The notes under the pieces are model-generated. The model did not search any database. It was not told the DNA's origin and worked only from the letters and a program-made list of their open reading frames with translations. From the NCBI RefSeq assembly GCF_012034175.1, contig NZ_JAATEJ010000005.1, forward strand, positions 271,363 to 335,362: a stretch of DNA of 64,000 nucleotides. The letters run 5' to 3'. Below, piece after piece: positions 1 through 8,270 of this stretch; positions within the stretch are counted from its first letter, which is position 1, and every line of letters starts with the position of its first letter. Position numbers and translations under genes: made by a program. The DNA is from Actinacidiphila epipremni (GTDB taxonomy: Bacteria; Actinomycetota; Actinomycetes; Streptomycetales; Streptomycetaceae).

Positions 1-1438
1 CCTGGGCGTGGCCGGCGGGCCGGTCGTGCGGGCCGTGCACCGCTTCGTGCAGCTCGCGGTTGTGGTCCCACTTCAGGTACGCGATGCCGTACTCGCCGAC
101 GAGGGTGTCGATCCGCTCCAGCAGGTACGCCCACGCGTCCGGGTGGGCGATGTCGAGGACGTACTGGTGGCGGGAGGTGGGGCCGCGACCGCGGGCGGGG
201 CCGAGGATCCAGTCGGGGTGGGCGCGGGCGAGCCGGGAGTCGGGGTTGACCATCTCCGGTTCGAACCACAGCCCGAAGTCCATGCCGAGGGAGCGGACGT
301 GGTCGGCGAGCGGGCCGAGCCCCCGCGGCCACACGTCCGCGTCGACGTACCAGTCGCCGAGCCCGGCGGTGTCGGCGCGGCGACCGGTGAACCAGCCGTC
401 GTCCAGGACGAAGCGCTCGGCGCCGACCTCGGCCGCGCGTTCGGCGAGGCGGCGCAGCCGGTCGAGGTCGTGGTCGAAGTAGACCGCCTCCCAGCTGTTG
501 AGGACGACCGGCCGGGGGGTGCGCGGGTGGCCGGGGCGGGCGCGCAGCAGGGCGTGGAAGCGGTCGGCGAGGCCGTCGAGCCCGGCGTCGGACCAGGCGA
601 AGTGGCATACGGGGGTGCGGTAGGTGTCGCCGGGGGCGAGCCGGATCTCGCCGGGCCGCAGCAGTTCGCCGCCGCCCAGGACGGCGGCGTGCGCGCCCGC
701 GCCCTCGGGCAGCCGCTCGGCGAGGTAGCGCTGGTCGCCGCTCCAGGCGATGTGCACGGCCCACACCTCGCCGCCGCGGAAGCCGAAGCCGGGGACGCCG
801 GCGACCAGCAGGTAGGGCGAGTCGAGGCCGGGCTTGCCGCGCCGCACCTCGCGGACGTGCCCGCCGTGGCCGAGCGGGCGGCGCTGCGGCTGGCGCTCGC
901 GGCTCCACTTGCCGGTGAAGTCGAGCAGTTCGGTGGCCCGGCCCGGCAGCGGCAGCAGGGTGGTGGTCCGGGCGAGGTCGTACGGCTGCGGTCCGGCGCC
1001 GGCGGCGCGGGTGAGGGCGGCGCCGGCGGCGAGGACGCCGGAGGGCTCCAGGTGGTAGGTGAGCTCCACGTCCAGGCCGGTGCCGGGGTCGGTGAGGGTG
1101 AGGCCGATCTCGCCGCCGCCGCCGGGGAATTCCTCGTGGCGGCTGCCGGTGAGCAGCGGGCCGGGCGCGGCGCCGCCGCCGGCCACGTGGCCCTCCTGGG
1201 CGGGGGTGCCGGACCAGCCGTCGCGCTCGGTGGGCCAGACGGTGAAGCGGCGGGGCTCGTCGAGGGCGTTGTCGAGCACCGCGGCGTCGGCGGTCAGGGC
1301 GAGCGCGGCGGCGGCCTCGGCCGGATCGCCCAGGTCGGCGCCCCAGTGCAGGACCCGCGGCACCGGCTCGGTCAGCTCCACGACGAAGGCGGTGCCGGCC
1401 GCCCGCAGGGTGAGGGTGCGGGCGTGGGTGCGGGGCAT
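1..1438 (-). CDS. Alpha-galactosidase, GH36 family (C-terminus cut by window edge)
   Basis: Hydrolyses terminal alpha-1,6-galactosyl residues (melibiose, raffinose-type sugars); no signal peptide is visible, so probably cytoplasmic. The 479 visible residues hold the N-terminal beta-sandwich domain and the start of the TIM barrel, with the family blocks LDDGWF, LWFEPEMVNPDS and, near the window edge, YLKWDHN, whose Asp is the GH36 nucleophile. The acid/base residue and C-terminal domain lie off the left edge. The ATG at 1438 is preceded by GAGAGG. A good promoter with a LacI-type palindrome lies directly upstream (see 1468-1496), so induction by a sugar-responsive LacI regulator is likely, but no such regulator is adjacent in this window. 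Confidence 0.93.
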   Translation of the reverse strand, partial: MPRTHARTLTLRAAGTAFVVELTEPVPRVLHWGADLGDPAEAAAALALTADAAVLDNALDEPRRFTVWPTERDGWSGTPAQEGHVAGGGAAPGPLLTGSRHEEFPGGGGEIGLTLTDPGTGLDVELTYHLEPSGVLAAGAALTRAAGAGPQPYDLARTTTLLPLPGRATELLDFTGKWSRERQPQRRPLGHGGHVREVRRGKPGLDSPYLLVAGVPGFGFRGGEVWAVHIAWSGDQRYLAERLPEGAGAHAAVLGGGELLRPGEIRLAPGDTYRTPVCHFAWSDAGLDGLADRFHALLRARPGHPRTPRPVVLNSWEAVYFDHDLDRLRRLAERAAEVGAERFVLDDGWFTGRRADTAGLGDWYVDADVWPRGLGPLADHVRSLGMDFGLWFEPEMVNPDSRLARAHPDWILGPARGRGPTSRHQYVLDIAHPDAWAYLLERIDTLVGEYGIAYLKWDHNRELHEAVHGPHDRPAGHAQ

Positions 1439-1467
1439 GACGGCATCCTCTCGTTCGATTGTGGTGA

Positions 1468-1496
1468 ATCTAGAGCGCTTTTCCCTCCATGGTCAA
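1468..1496 (-). promoter_or_regulatory. Promoter of the alpha-galactosidase gene with LacI-type half-palindrome
   Basis: On the minus strand TTGACC (1496-1491) and CTAGAT (1473-1468) are separated by exactly 17 bases, a good housekeeping sigma match. The centre of the spacer carries AAAGCGCTCT (1472-1481) with a perfect AGCGCT core, the central-CG palindrome typical of LacI-family operators in Streptomyces sugar genes. Promoter elements are seen; the regulator is inferred. Confidence 0.6.
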
Positions 1497-1555
1497 CAGA
1501 TTCCAACGCGCCATCCAGTACGGCCGCCCACGGCCCGGGCGGTACGGTGCCGGGC

Positions 1556-2212
1556 ATGACCTCAGCAGCAGCATCCGCCCCGGGCCCGGTCACCGCCGAC
1601 GACGTCACCGAGGCCGTACGGCTGGCGGTGGCGGCCCTGGAGGGCGTGCCCGACGGGGCGTGGGACGCGCCGGCCGGCGATCTGGCCTGGACGTGCTGGC
1701 AGACCGCCGAGCACCTGGCCGACGACCTGTTCGCGTACGCCGTGCAGATCGGCCCGCGGCGCCCGCCGCTGACGACGCATGTGCCGGTCAGCTGGCGGCG
1801 CGCGACGCCGGACGGCCCGCCGGGCACGATCTTCGTCGAGCGCACGGAGGGCACGGCGGGGCTGCTCCAGGTGCTGGACGGCTGCGGCGCGCTGCTGGCG
1901 GCGATGGTGCGGGTGACCCCGCCGCAGGTGCGCTCCCACCATGTCTTCGGCGCCGCCGATCCCGAGGGCTTCGGCGCGATGGGCGTCGTCGAGACGCTCG
2001 TCCACACCCATGACCTCGCCGCAGGGCTCGGCCTGCCGCCGCTGGACCCGCCCGCGGACCTGTGCGCGCGGACCCTGCACCGCCTCTTCCCCGGCGCGCC
2101 CGCCGAGGCCGAGCCGTGGCCGGCGCTGCTGTGGTCGGCGGGCCGGGTGGCCCTGCCGGGCCGGGCGCGGCAGGAGAAGTGGCGCTGGTACGGGGAGCCG
2201 CGCGGCCGGTGA
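1556..2212 (+). CDS. Mycothiol-dependent maleylpyruvate isomerase / DinB-like four-helix protein
   Basis: 218-residue protein of the metal-binding MDMPI/DinB superfamily. Members are mycothiol-dependent isomerases or S-transferases, or of unknown function; which applies here cannot be decided. The N-terminal helices contain TAEHLADD, the usual first His, and a later VHTHDLAAGLG block gives the second and third metal ligands. The ATG at 1556 follows a GTGCCGGGC context without a strong Shine-Dalgarno. It is divergent from the alpha-galactosidase gene and convergent with ligD, with only 22 bases between stop codons and no room for a dedicated terminator. Confidence 0.75.
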   Translation: MTSAAASAPGPVTADDVTEAVRLAVAALEGVPDGAWDAPAGDLAWTCWQTAEHLADDLFAYAVQIGPRRPPLTTHVPVSWRRATPDGPPGTIFVERTEGTAGLLQVLDGCGALLAAMVRVTPPQVRSHHVFGAADPEGFGAMGVVETLVHTHDLAAGLGLPPLDPPADLCARTLHRLFPGAPAEAEPWPALLWSAGRVALPGRARQEKWRWYGEPRGR

Positions 2213-2234
2213 GCCGGGTGCCGCCCGGTGCGGC

Positions 2235-3119
2235 TCAGGGCAGCGGGGCCGCCGCGGCGGGGTCCAGGAGCGGGGCGAGCAGGTCGCCGTGGGCGGCCAG
2301 CCGGCCGGGGACGTCGGCGATCGTGAAGTCCAGGTCGGCGGGGGAGGCCGCGGACTCCACCTCGTCCCAGGCCAGCGGCGTGGAGACGGTGGGCGCGGAC
2401 CTGGCCCGTACGGTGTAGGGGGTCGCCGTCGTCTTCTTGCGGGAGTTCTGCGACCAGTCCAGGAAGACCCGGTCCTCGCGGGCGGCCTTGGCCATCGTGG
2501 AGACGACCTCGCCGGGGTGGGCGCGCTCCAGCTCCTGGGCGACGCGGCGGGCGTAGCGGGAGGCCCCTTCGGAGTCGGCGCCCCGCAGCGGGGCGTACAG
2601 GTGCAGGCCCTTGGAGCCGCTGGTCTTGGCCCAGGCGTGCAGGCCGTCGGCGGCGAGCCGGTCGCGCAGCAGCAGCGCGACCCGGCAGCAGTCCACGACG
2701 GTGCGCCCCGGCCCCGGGTCGAGGTCGACGACGAGCCGGTCGGCGGTGCCGGGGTCGGCGGCGAGCCACTGCGGGGTGTGGATCTCCACGCAGGCGAGGT
2801 TGGCCGCCCACATGAGCGTCGCCAGGTCGTTGACCTGGACCTGCGGCATCAGCTCACCGCTCTTGCGCGGCGTCTCGGACGTCCTCACCCAGTCGGGCGT
2901 ACCGGCGGGCGGGCGTTTCTGGAAGAAGCGCTGCCCCTGCACACCGTCGGGGGTGCGCACGAAGCTGACCGGCCGGCCCGCGCAGTACGGGATGAGGGCG
3001 TCGGCCATGATCGCGTAGTAGTGGAGCAGCTCGCCCTTGGTGGTGCCGGTGTCCGGCCACAGGACCCGGTCGAGGTGGCTGAGGGTGATCCGGCGGCCCT
3101 CGACCTCGGTGATCGGCAT
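2235..3119 (-). CDS. ligD: NHEJ DNA polymerase LigD, polymerase domain protein
   Basis: 294-residue stand-alone primase-polymerase (LigD-Pol, archaeo-eukaryotic primase fold) that fills gaps and adds nucleotides, preferably ribonucleotides, during non-homologous end joining with Ku. The ATG at 3119 gives MPITEVEGRRITLSHLDRV, the usual start of these proteins. Visible motifs are VVDLDPGPG (catalytic acidic pair), TSGSKGLHLYAPL and FLDWSQNSRKKTT. No ligase or phosphoesterase domain is attached, so sealing must use a ligase encoded elsewhere. It is transcribed divergently from ku with 38 bases between start codons, the standard actinobacterial arrangement. Confidence 0.93.
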   Translation of the reverse strand: MPITEVEGRRITLSHLDRVLWPDTGTTKGELLHYYAIMADALIPYCAGRPVSFVRTPDGVQGQRFFQKRPPAGTPDWVRTSETPRKSGELMPQVQVNDLATLMWAANLACVEIHTPQWLAADPGTADRLVVDLDPGPGRTVVDCCRVALLLRDRLAADGLHAWAKTSGSKGLHLYAPLRGADSEGASRYARRVAQELERAHPGEVVSTMAKAAREDRVFLDWSQNSRKKTTATPYTVRARSAPTVSTPLAWDEVESAASPADLDFTIADVPGRLAAHGDLLAPLLDPAAAAPLP

Positions 3120-3157
3120 ACCATAAAGATCCCATAGTCCGACAAAAGGGACATGCC

Positions 3158-4111
3158 ATGCGCAGTGTCTGGAGCGGGAACCTGGCCTTCGGCCTGGTCT
3201 CCATCCCGGTGAAGCTGGGCTCTGCGGTGTCCAGCCACAAGATCAGCTTCCGCCAGATCCATCTGGCCGATCAAGGCCGGGTCCGCTACCAGAAGACCTG
3301 CGAGCTGGACGAGGAGGTGCTGACCTCCGCCGACATCGGCCGGGCCTTCGAGACCCCGGACGACCGGCTGGTCGAGATCACCGACGCCGACCTGCAGGCA
3401 CTGCCGCTGCCGACCGCCAAGACCATCGAGGTGAGCGGCTTCGTCGAGACCGCCAAGGTCGACCGGATGCAGCTGGACACCCCCTACTTCCTGGCGCCCT
3501 CCTCGCCGACCGCGAACAAGCCGTACGTCCTGATGCGCGACGCGCTGGCCCGCTCGGGCAAGGCGGCGGTCGGCAAGTTCGCGATGCGCAACTCCGAGCA
3601 CCTGGCGCTGATCACCGCGCGCGACGACATCCTGCTGCTCCAGACGCTGCGCTGGCCGGACGAGCTCAACTCGGCCGCCGACGCGGCGCCGCGCGGCAAG
3701 GTCAACATCAGCGACAACGAGCTGCAGCTCGCCGACACCCTCATCGAGGCGCTCGGCGAGGCGGATCTGACGGCCTACCACGACGAGTACGCGGCGGCCG
3801 TCGAGGCGCTGGTCACCGCCAAGCTGGAGGGCGCCGAGCCGCCCGCGGCCGGCCGTGAGGCGGGCGGCGGCCAGGTGGTGGACCTGATGGCCGCCCTCCA
3901 GGCGTCGGTGGACCAGGCCCAGGAGGGCCGCGGCGGCGGGGACCGGGACGCGACCGTCCACGACATCGGCCGCTCCGGCAGGTCCGGCGGCGGCACGGGC
4001 ACCGGCAAGCGCACCGCCAAGAAGACGGCGGCGAAGAAGACCCCGGCCAAGAAGACGGCGAAGAAGACCGCCGCGAAGAAGACGACGGGCCGGCAGCGCA
4101 AGGCGAACTGA
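3158..4111 (+). CDS. ku: Ku DNA end-binding protein
   Basis: 317-residue homodimeric Ku that threads onto double-strand ends and recruits LigD-type polymerase and ligase. It begins MRSVWSGNLAFGLVSIPVKL, the invariant Ku start, after AAAGGGA. The beta-barrel core covers roughly residues 1-250. The last 45 or so residues form a lysine/alanine-rich tail of repeated KKTAAKKTP-type units, like histone H1 tails and the extended C-termini of other actinobacterial Ku proteins, which help non-end DNA binding. The two genes share a 38-base divergent control region, so expression is probably linked; CATAGT at 3133-3138 is a possible -10. Confidence 0.95.
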   Translation: MRSVWSGNLAFGLVSIPVKLGSAVSSHKISFRQIHLADQGRVRYQKTCELDEEVLTSADIGRAFETPDDRLVEITDADLQALPLPTAKTIEVSGFVETAKVDRMQLDTPYFLAPSSPTANKPYVLMRDALARSGKAAVGKFAMRNSEHLALITARDDILLLQTLRWPDELNSAADAAPRGKVNISDNELQLADTLIEALGEADLTAYHDEYAAAVEALVTAKLEGAEPPAAGREAGGGQVVDLMAALQASVDQAQEGRGGGDRDATVHDIGRSGRSGGGTGTGKRTAKKTAAKKTPAKKTAKKTAAKKTTGRQRKAN

Positions 4112-4161
4112 GACCCGGGCAGAAAAGCGGAAGCCAACCCTCATTTGACATCGCCCTCCCT

Positions 4162-4199
4162 CATGGGAGTCTACTGTCATTATCCAGTCGACTCCCATG
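4162..4199 (+). promoter_or_regulatory. TetR-type operator: 15-bp inverted repeat at the MFS promoter
   Basis: CATGGGAGTCTACTG (4162-4176) and CAGTCGACTCCCATG (4185-4199) form a dyad with 15-base arms, one mismatch and an 8-base spacer. TTGACA lies just upstream at 4145-4150, placing the dyad over the expected -10 and start-site region, so a protein bound here would block transcription. The right arm ends on an ATG that could be misread as the start of the MFS gene. The natural ligand is the TetR protein encoded by the second gene of the same transcript. Geometry is seen; binding is inferred. Confidence 0.8.
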
Positions 4200-4208
4200 G
4201 AGGCCGCC

Positions 4209-5786
4209 GTGTCCGCGCCCACCCCTCCCCCGCCCGCCCGCTCGCCGCGCCGCTGGTGGGTGCTGGCCGCGCTGACGCTCAGCGTGCTGACCGTCGCGCT
4301 CGACAGCACCGTCGTGAGCGTGGCGCTGCCGACGCTCGCCGGGGACCTGGGCGCCGACAGCGCCCAGCTCCAGTGGATCAACGGCGGCTATCTGCTGGCG
4401 CTGTCGGTGGCGATGCTCCCGATCGGGCTGCTCGGCGACCGCTACGGCCACCGCCGCACGCTGCTCGCGGGCGTCTCGCTGTTCGGCCTGGCGTCGCTGG
4501 CCGGCACGCAGGCGGGCAGCCCGGGGCAGCTCATCGCGGTGCGCACCGTGCTGGGGCTCGCCGCCGCGATGATCGTGCCGGTGTCGATGGCGGTGCTGCC
4601 GCGGGTCTTCGACGCCGACGAGGTGCCCAAGGCGATCGGCGTGTGGACGGCCGCCACCGCGCTCGGCATGCCGGTCGGGCCGCTGGTCGGCGGCTGGCTG
4701 CTGAGCCACTTCTGGTGGGGCTCGGTCTTCCTGTTCAACGTGCCGCTGTTCGCCGTGGCGCTGGCCGCCTGCCTCCTGCTGCTGCCCGCCGACCCGCCGC
4801 GCGGCGCCGCGCCCGCCGCGCCTTTCGACGTCCTCGGCACCCTGCTGAGCGCACTGGGCATCACCGGCCTGGTCTACGGCACGATCCTGGTGCCCGGCGA
4901 CGGCTGGGGCGACCCGAAGGTGCTCGCCGGGGTGCTCGGCGGCGCCCTGCTGCTCGGGCTGTTCCTCGCCCACCAGCGGCGGCACCCGCACCCGCTGGTC
5001 GACATCCGGCTGTTCGCCGACCCGCGCTTCGGCTGGGGCACCCTCGTGGCGGTCTTCGTGAACTTCGCCGTGATGGGCATCCTCTTCGTCGTCCCGCAGT
5101 ACCTCCAGGCCGTCCTCGGGCACGACGCCTTCGGCACCGGGCTGCGAGTGCTGCCGCTGATCGCCGGGCTGATGGCCGCCGCCGGGCTCAGCGAGCAGCT
5201 GGTCCCGCGGCTCGGCGCCCGGGTGGTGGTGCCGGCCGGGCTGCTGGTGCTCGCCGCCGGCACGCTGCTGGGCGCGGCCACCGGCAGCGGCGACGGATAC
5301 GGCTACGCGGCGGTGTGGCTCGCCGTGACCGGCCTCGGCTTCGGGCTCGCGGTCGTCCCCGCGACGAGCCTGGTGATGGCCTCGCTGCCGGCCGAGGGCT
5401 CGGGGCGCGGCACGAGCCTGCTGGAGACCGTGCAGCAGGTCGGCGGCGTGCTCGGCGTCGCCGGTCTGGGCAGCCTGCTGAGCGCCGGCTACCTGGCGCG
5501 GCTGCGCCTGACGGGCCTGTCCGGGCCGGACGCCGGGCAGGCCCGCGACTCGGTCAGCGGCGCCGACGAGGTCGCCGCGCGGCTGGCCCGCCCCGACCTG
5601 ACGGACACCGCGCACCGGGCCTTCCTGCACGGCATGGGCCTGGCGCTGCTGGTGTGCTGCGCCATCGCGGTGGCCGGCGCGGTGCTCGCCGCGCTCTTCC
5701 TGCCCGCCCGGTCCGCCGGCACCGGCGCGCGGCGCGCGCCGGAGTTGGCCACGGCGGCCCCCGGGCACGGACAATCACCGGCATGA
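4209..5786 (+). CDS. MFS drug exporter, DHA2 (EmrB/QacA) type, 14 TM
   Basis: 525-residue proton-driven multidrug exporter of the inner membrane. It contains motif A (LGDRYGHRRT) after the second helix, motif C-like glycine-rich helices, and LALDSTVVSVALPTL in TM1, typical of the DHA2 group. The GTG at 4209 is preferred over the ATG at 4197: GGAGG at 4199-4203 sits five bases before the GTG, and the ATG lies inside the operator's right arm. The stop overlaps the next gene's start as ATGA (5783-5786), so exporter and TetR repressor are translationally coupled. The substrate cannot be read from sequence. Confidence 0.92.
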   Translation: MSAPTPPPPARSPRRWWVLAALTLSVLTVALDSTVVSVALPTLAGDLGADSAQLQWINGGYLLALSVAMLPIGLLGDRYGHRRTLLAGVSLFGLASLAGTQAGSPGQLIAVRTVLGLAAAMIVPVSMAVLPRVFDADEVPKAIGVWTAATALGMPVGPLVGGWLLSHFWWGSVFLFNVPLFAVALAACLLLLPADPPRGAAPAAPFDVLGTLLSALGITGLVYGTILVPGDGWGDPKVLAGVLGGALLLGLFLAHQRRHPHPLVDIRLFADPRFGWGTLVAVFVNFAVMGILFVVPQYLQAVLGHDAFGTGLRVLPLIAGLMAAAGLSEQLVPRLGARVVVPAGLLVLAAGTLLGAATGSGDGYGYAAVWLAVTGLGFGLAVVPATSLVMASLPAEGSGRGTSLLETVQQVGGVLGVAGLGSLLSAGYLARLRLTGLSGPDAGQARDSVSGADEVAARLARPDLTDTAHRAFLHGMGLALLVCCAIAVAGAVLAALFLPARSAGTGARRAPELATAAPGHGQSPA

Positions 5787-6394
5787 ACGCGAAGGAGACC
5801 CCGGCCGCCCCCGAGATGGGCCTGCGGGAACGCAAGAAGCTGCGCACGATGGAGACCATCAGGCGCGAGGCCTACCGCCTGTTCGCCGCGCAGGGCTACG
5901 AGGCCACCACGGTGGACCAGATCGCCGACGCCGCCGAGGTCTCCCCCAGCACCTTCTTCCGCTACTTCCCCACGAAGGAGGACGTCGTCCTCGACGACGA
6001 CTACGACGACACGCTCGCGGCGGCCCTGCGCTCCCGCCCGCCGGGCGAACCGGTCATCGAGTCGCTGCGGCACGGCCTGGCCGACTCCCTGGGCCGGCAG
6101 CTGGAGGCCGACCGCGAGGACCTGCTGCTGCGCACCCGGCTGGGCTTCACCGACCCCGCGCTGCGGGCCCGTTCATGGGACGAGATGCAGCGCAGCCAGG
6201 ACGTGGTGGCCGCGCTGATCTGCGAGCGCACCGGCCGCGACCCCGGCGACCTGGACGCGCACTGCGCCGCCGCCGCGCTCATCGCGGTGTCCACGGCGGT
6301 CGTGCGGTACTGGGTGGAGCACGACGGGAAGGTGGACCTCGTCCCGCTCTACGACCGCCAGTTCGCGCAGCTGGCCGCGGGCCTGCGGCTGTGA
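5783..6394 (+). CDS. TetR-family transcriptional repressor
   Basis: 203-residue regulator with an N-terminal TetR helix-turn-helix at about residues 20-65 (ATTVDQIADAAEVSPSTFF then RYFPTKEDVV) and a C-terminal ligand domain of the type found next to DHA2 exporters. Coupled by a 4-base ATGA overlap to the MFS gene upstream. It probably represses its own operon through the large dyad at 4162-4199 and is released by an exporter substrate. The assignment rests on the operon position and the dyad being the only strong inverted repeat at the promoter. Confidence 0.93.
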   Translation: MNAKETPAAPEMGLRERKKLRTMETIRREAYRLFAAQGYEATTVDQIADAAEVSPSTFFRYFPTKEDVVLDDDYDDTLAAALRSRPPGEPVIESLRHGLADSLGRQLEADREDLLLRTRLGFTDPALRARSWDEMQRSQDVVAALICERTGRDPGDLDAHCAAAALIAVSTAVVRYWVEHDGKVDLVPLYDRQFAQLAAGLRL

Positions 6395-6496
6395 CACGCG
6401 CGGGCGCCGACGGTACGGGATGATCCCGCGCGCCGATCGGGTTGGCTACGGTGAGCGCCGAGCAGGCCGGCGCAGAAACGGAGCAGCACCGTCACC

Positions 6497-7294
6497 ATGT
6501 CGACCAGCACCGAGCCGGCAGGGCAGCAGCCCGCACCGTCGCCCGCGCAGGGATCCCCCGCGCCGTCAGCCGTACCGCACCCGCTGGACAACCCCGGGTG
6601 GGCCGCGCTGACCGGCCCGCACCGCCGCTTCGCCGAATTCACCGGATCCGCCGCCCGCTACCAGCCGCAGGTGTCGCCGTTCGTGGCGGTCGCCGACCTG
6701 GCCGACCCGCGCTGCTGGGCTGACCTCGCGGTGCTGGTGGGCGCGGGCAACTCCTTCGCGCTCGCCGGGCCCGAGACGCTGCCCGAGGGCTGGTCGACGG
6801 GCCAGTCCGCGGCGGGCGTGCAGCTCGTCGGGACCGCCGTCGAGGGCCGCGAGGACCCGCAGGCCCGGCGGCTCGGCCCGGACGACGTCCCCGAGATGCT
6901 GGACCTGGTGGCGCGGACCAAGCCGGGCCCGTTCATGCCGCGCACGGTGGAGATGGGCGCGTACTACGGCATCCACCGGGAGGGCCGGCTGGTCGCGATG
7001 GCCGGCGAGCGGGTACGACCGCCGGGCTACACGGAGATCAGCGCGGTGTGCACCGACGAGGACCACCGCGGCCAGGGCCTGGCCACCCGGCTGGTGCTGC
7101 ACACGGCGGCCGGGATCGCCGCGCGCGGCGACACGCCGTTCCTGCACGCGGCGGCGGCCAACACCGGCGCGATCCGGCTGTACGAGTCGCTGGGCTTCAC
7201 CCTGCGCCGCCGGGTGCTCTTCCACTTCCTCCAGGTCCCGGCCGAAACCGCCGGGCCCGCCGCCGCGCCTTCCACCGACCGCGCCCACAACTGA
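6497..7294 (+). CDS. GNAT-family N-acetyltransferase
   Basis: 265-residue protein. The C-terminal half carries the acetyl-CoA site: EISAVCTDEDHRGQGLATRLV includes the Q/RxxGxG/A pyrophosphate loop, followed by AAANTGAIRLYESLGF (motif B). The N-terminal 110 residues are less conserved and begin with a Pro/Ala/Ser-rich tail. The substrate is unknown. The ATG at 6497 follows GAGCAGCACCGTC, a weak ribosome site. It sits 16 bases before the quinone oxidoreductase gene, so the two probably share a transcript. Confidence 0.85.
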   Translation: MSTSTEPAGQQPAPSPAQGSPAPSAVPHPLDNPGWAALTGPHRRFAEFTGSAARYQPQVSPFVAVADLADPRCWADLAVLVGAGNSFALAGPETLPEGWSTGQSAAGVQLVGTAVEGREDPQARRLGPDDVPEMLDLVARTKPGPFMPRTVEMGAYYGIHREGRLVAMAGERVRPPGYTEISAVCTDEDHRGQGLATRLVLHTAAGIAARGDTPFLHAAAANTGAIRLYESLGFTLRRRVLFHFLQVPAETAGPAAAPSTDRAHN

Positions 7295-7310
7295 CCTTCG
7301 GAGCAGCCGC

Positions 7311-8228
7311 ATGCCCACCGCGTACGTCCACACCGCCTTCGGCGGCCCCGAGACCGAGTCGTTCCTCGACCTGCCCCGCCCGGTGCCCGGCCCCGGGCGG
7401 CTGCTGGTCGCCGTACGGGCGGCCGGCGTGAACCCCGTCGACTTCAAGCGGCGGCAGGGCTACCGCAGGGCGGGCGGCCCGCCGACCGAGCTGCCGGCGG
7501 TCTTCGGCAGCGAGGCCGCGGGCGTCGTCGAGGAGGTCGGCCCGGGAGTCGAGGGCTTCGCGGTGGGCGACGAGGTCTTCGGGCACGCCGACCGGGGCGG
7601 CTTCGCCGAGCTGGCGCTGCTGCCCGCGGAAGGCACCGCGCACAAGCCGGCCGCGCTGTCGTGGACCGACGCGGCGACGCTGCCGGTCGCGGCCGGCACC
7701 GCGTACGACGCGCTGGTCCAGCTCGCCCTCCCGCCGGGCGCGACGCTGCTGGTCAACGGGGCCGGCGGCGGGGTCGGGGCGGCCACCGTGCAGATCGCCC
7801 GGCACCGGGGCCTGAAGGTCGTCGGCACGGCCGGCTCGGGCAAGCGGGAGTTCGTCGAGTCGCTCGGCGCGGTGCACGTCCCCTCCGGCGAGGGGGTGGC
7901 CCTGCGGATTCGCGCGGCGGCCCCCGACGGCGTGGACGGCGTGGTGGACCTGGTGGGCGGTGAGCCGCTGCGCGAGGTCGCCGCGCTGCTGGCCGACCGC
8001 TCCCGGCTGGTCAGCGGCGCGGACAAGGACGGCGCCATCGAGCTGGGCGGCGCCGCCATCGTGCGTGAGCGCACGGGGGCGGTGCTGGACGCGGTGGCCG
8101 CCCTGGTGGTGGCCGGCGCCCTCGACCCGTACGTCACCCAGGTCTTCCCGCTGGCCGACGCGGGCAAGGCGCTGCGGGCGATCGAGGACGGGCACGTCCG
8201 CGGCAAGATCGCGCTCACGGTCGGCTGA
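7311..8228 (+). CDS. NADP-dependent quinone/zinc-type oxidoreductase (MDR superfamily)
   Basis: 305-residue medium-chain reductase of the quinone oxidoreductase group, likely reducing quinones or alkenals with NADPH in the cytosol. The N-terminal GroES-like domain (AGVNPVDFKRRQGY, GSEAAGVVEEVGPGVEGF) is followed by a Rossmann domain with VNGAGGGVGAATVQIA. The zinc ligands of alcohol dehydrogenases are absent, which fits quinone reductases. The ATG at 7311 follows GGAGCAG. It ends 43 bases from the convergent sigma-factor gene, with a stem-loop between them. Confidence 0.9.
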   Translation: MPTAYVHTAFGGPETESFLDLPRPVPGPGRLLVAVRAAGVNPVDFKRRQGYRRAGGPPTELPAVFGSEAAGVVEEVGPGVEGFAVGDEVFGHADRGGFAELALLPAEGTAHKPAALSWTDAATLPVAAGTAYDALVQLALPPGATLLVNGAGGGVGAATVQIARHRGLKVVGTAGSGKREFVESLGAVHVPSGEGVALRIRAAAPDGVDGVVDLVGGEPLREVAALLADRSRLVSGADKDGAIELGGAAIVRERTGAVLDAVAALVVAGALDPYVTQVFPLADAGKALRAIEDGHVRGKIALTVG

Positions 8229-8252
8229 CGCCGCCGGGCTCCCCCGGCGGCG
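8229..8252. terminator. Stem-loop between convergent genes
   Basis: CGCCGCCGGG and CCCGGCGGCG form a perfect 10-base stem with a 4-base loop, directly after the oxidoreductase stop and facing the convergent sigma-factor gene. It has no U-run, as usual in high-GC genomes, and could serve both strands. Confidence 0.6.
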
Positions 8253-8270
8253 CGGCCGGTGGCAGGGCCG

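Noticed and set aside
255..275. tRNA-like GGTTCGAACC
   Set aside because: It lies inside the alpha-galactosidase coding sequence and no cloverleaf can be built around it.
4197..4208. ATG 4197 as start of the MFS exporter
   Set aside because: No ribosome site before it and it is inside the operator arm; GTG 4209 has GGAGG at correct spacing.
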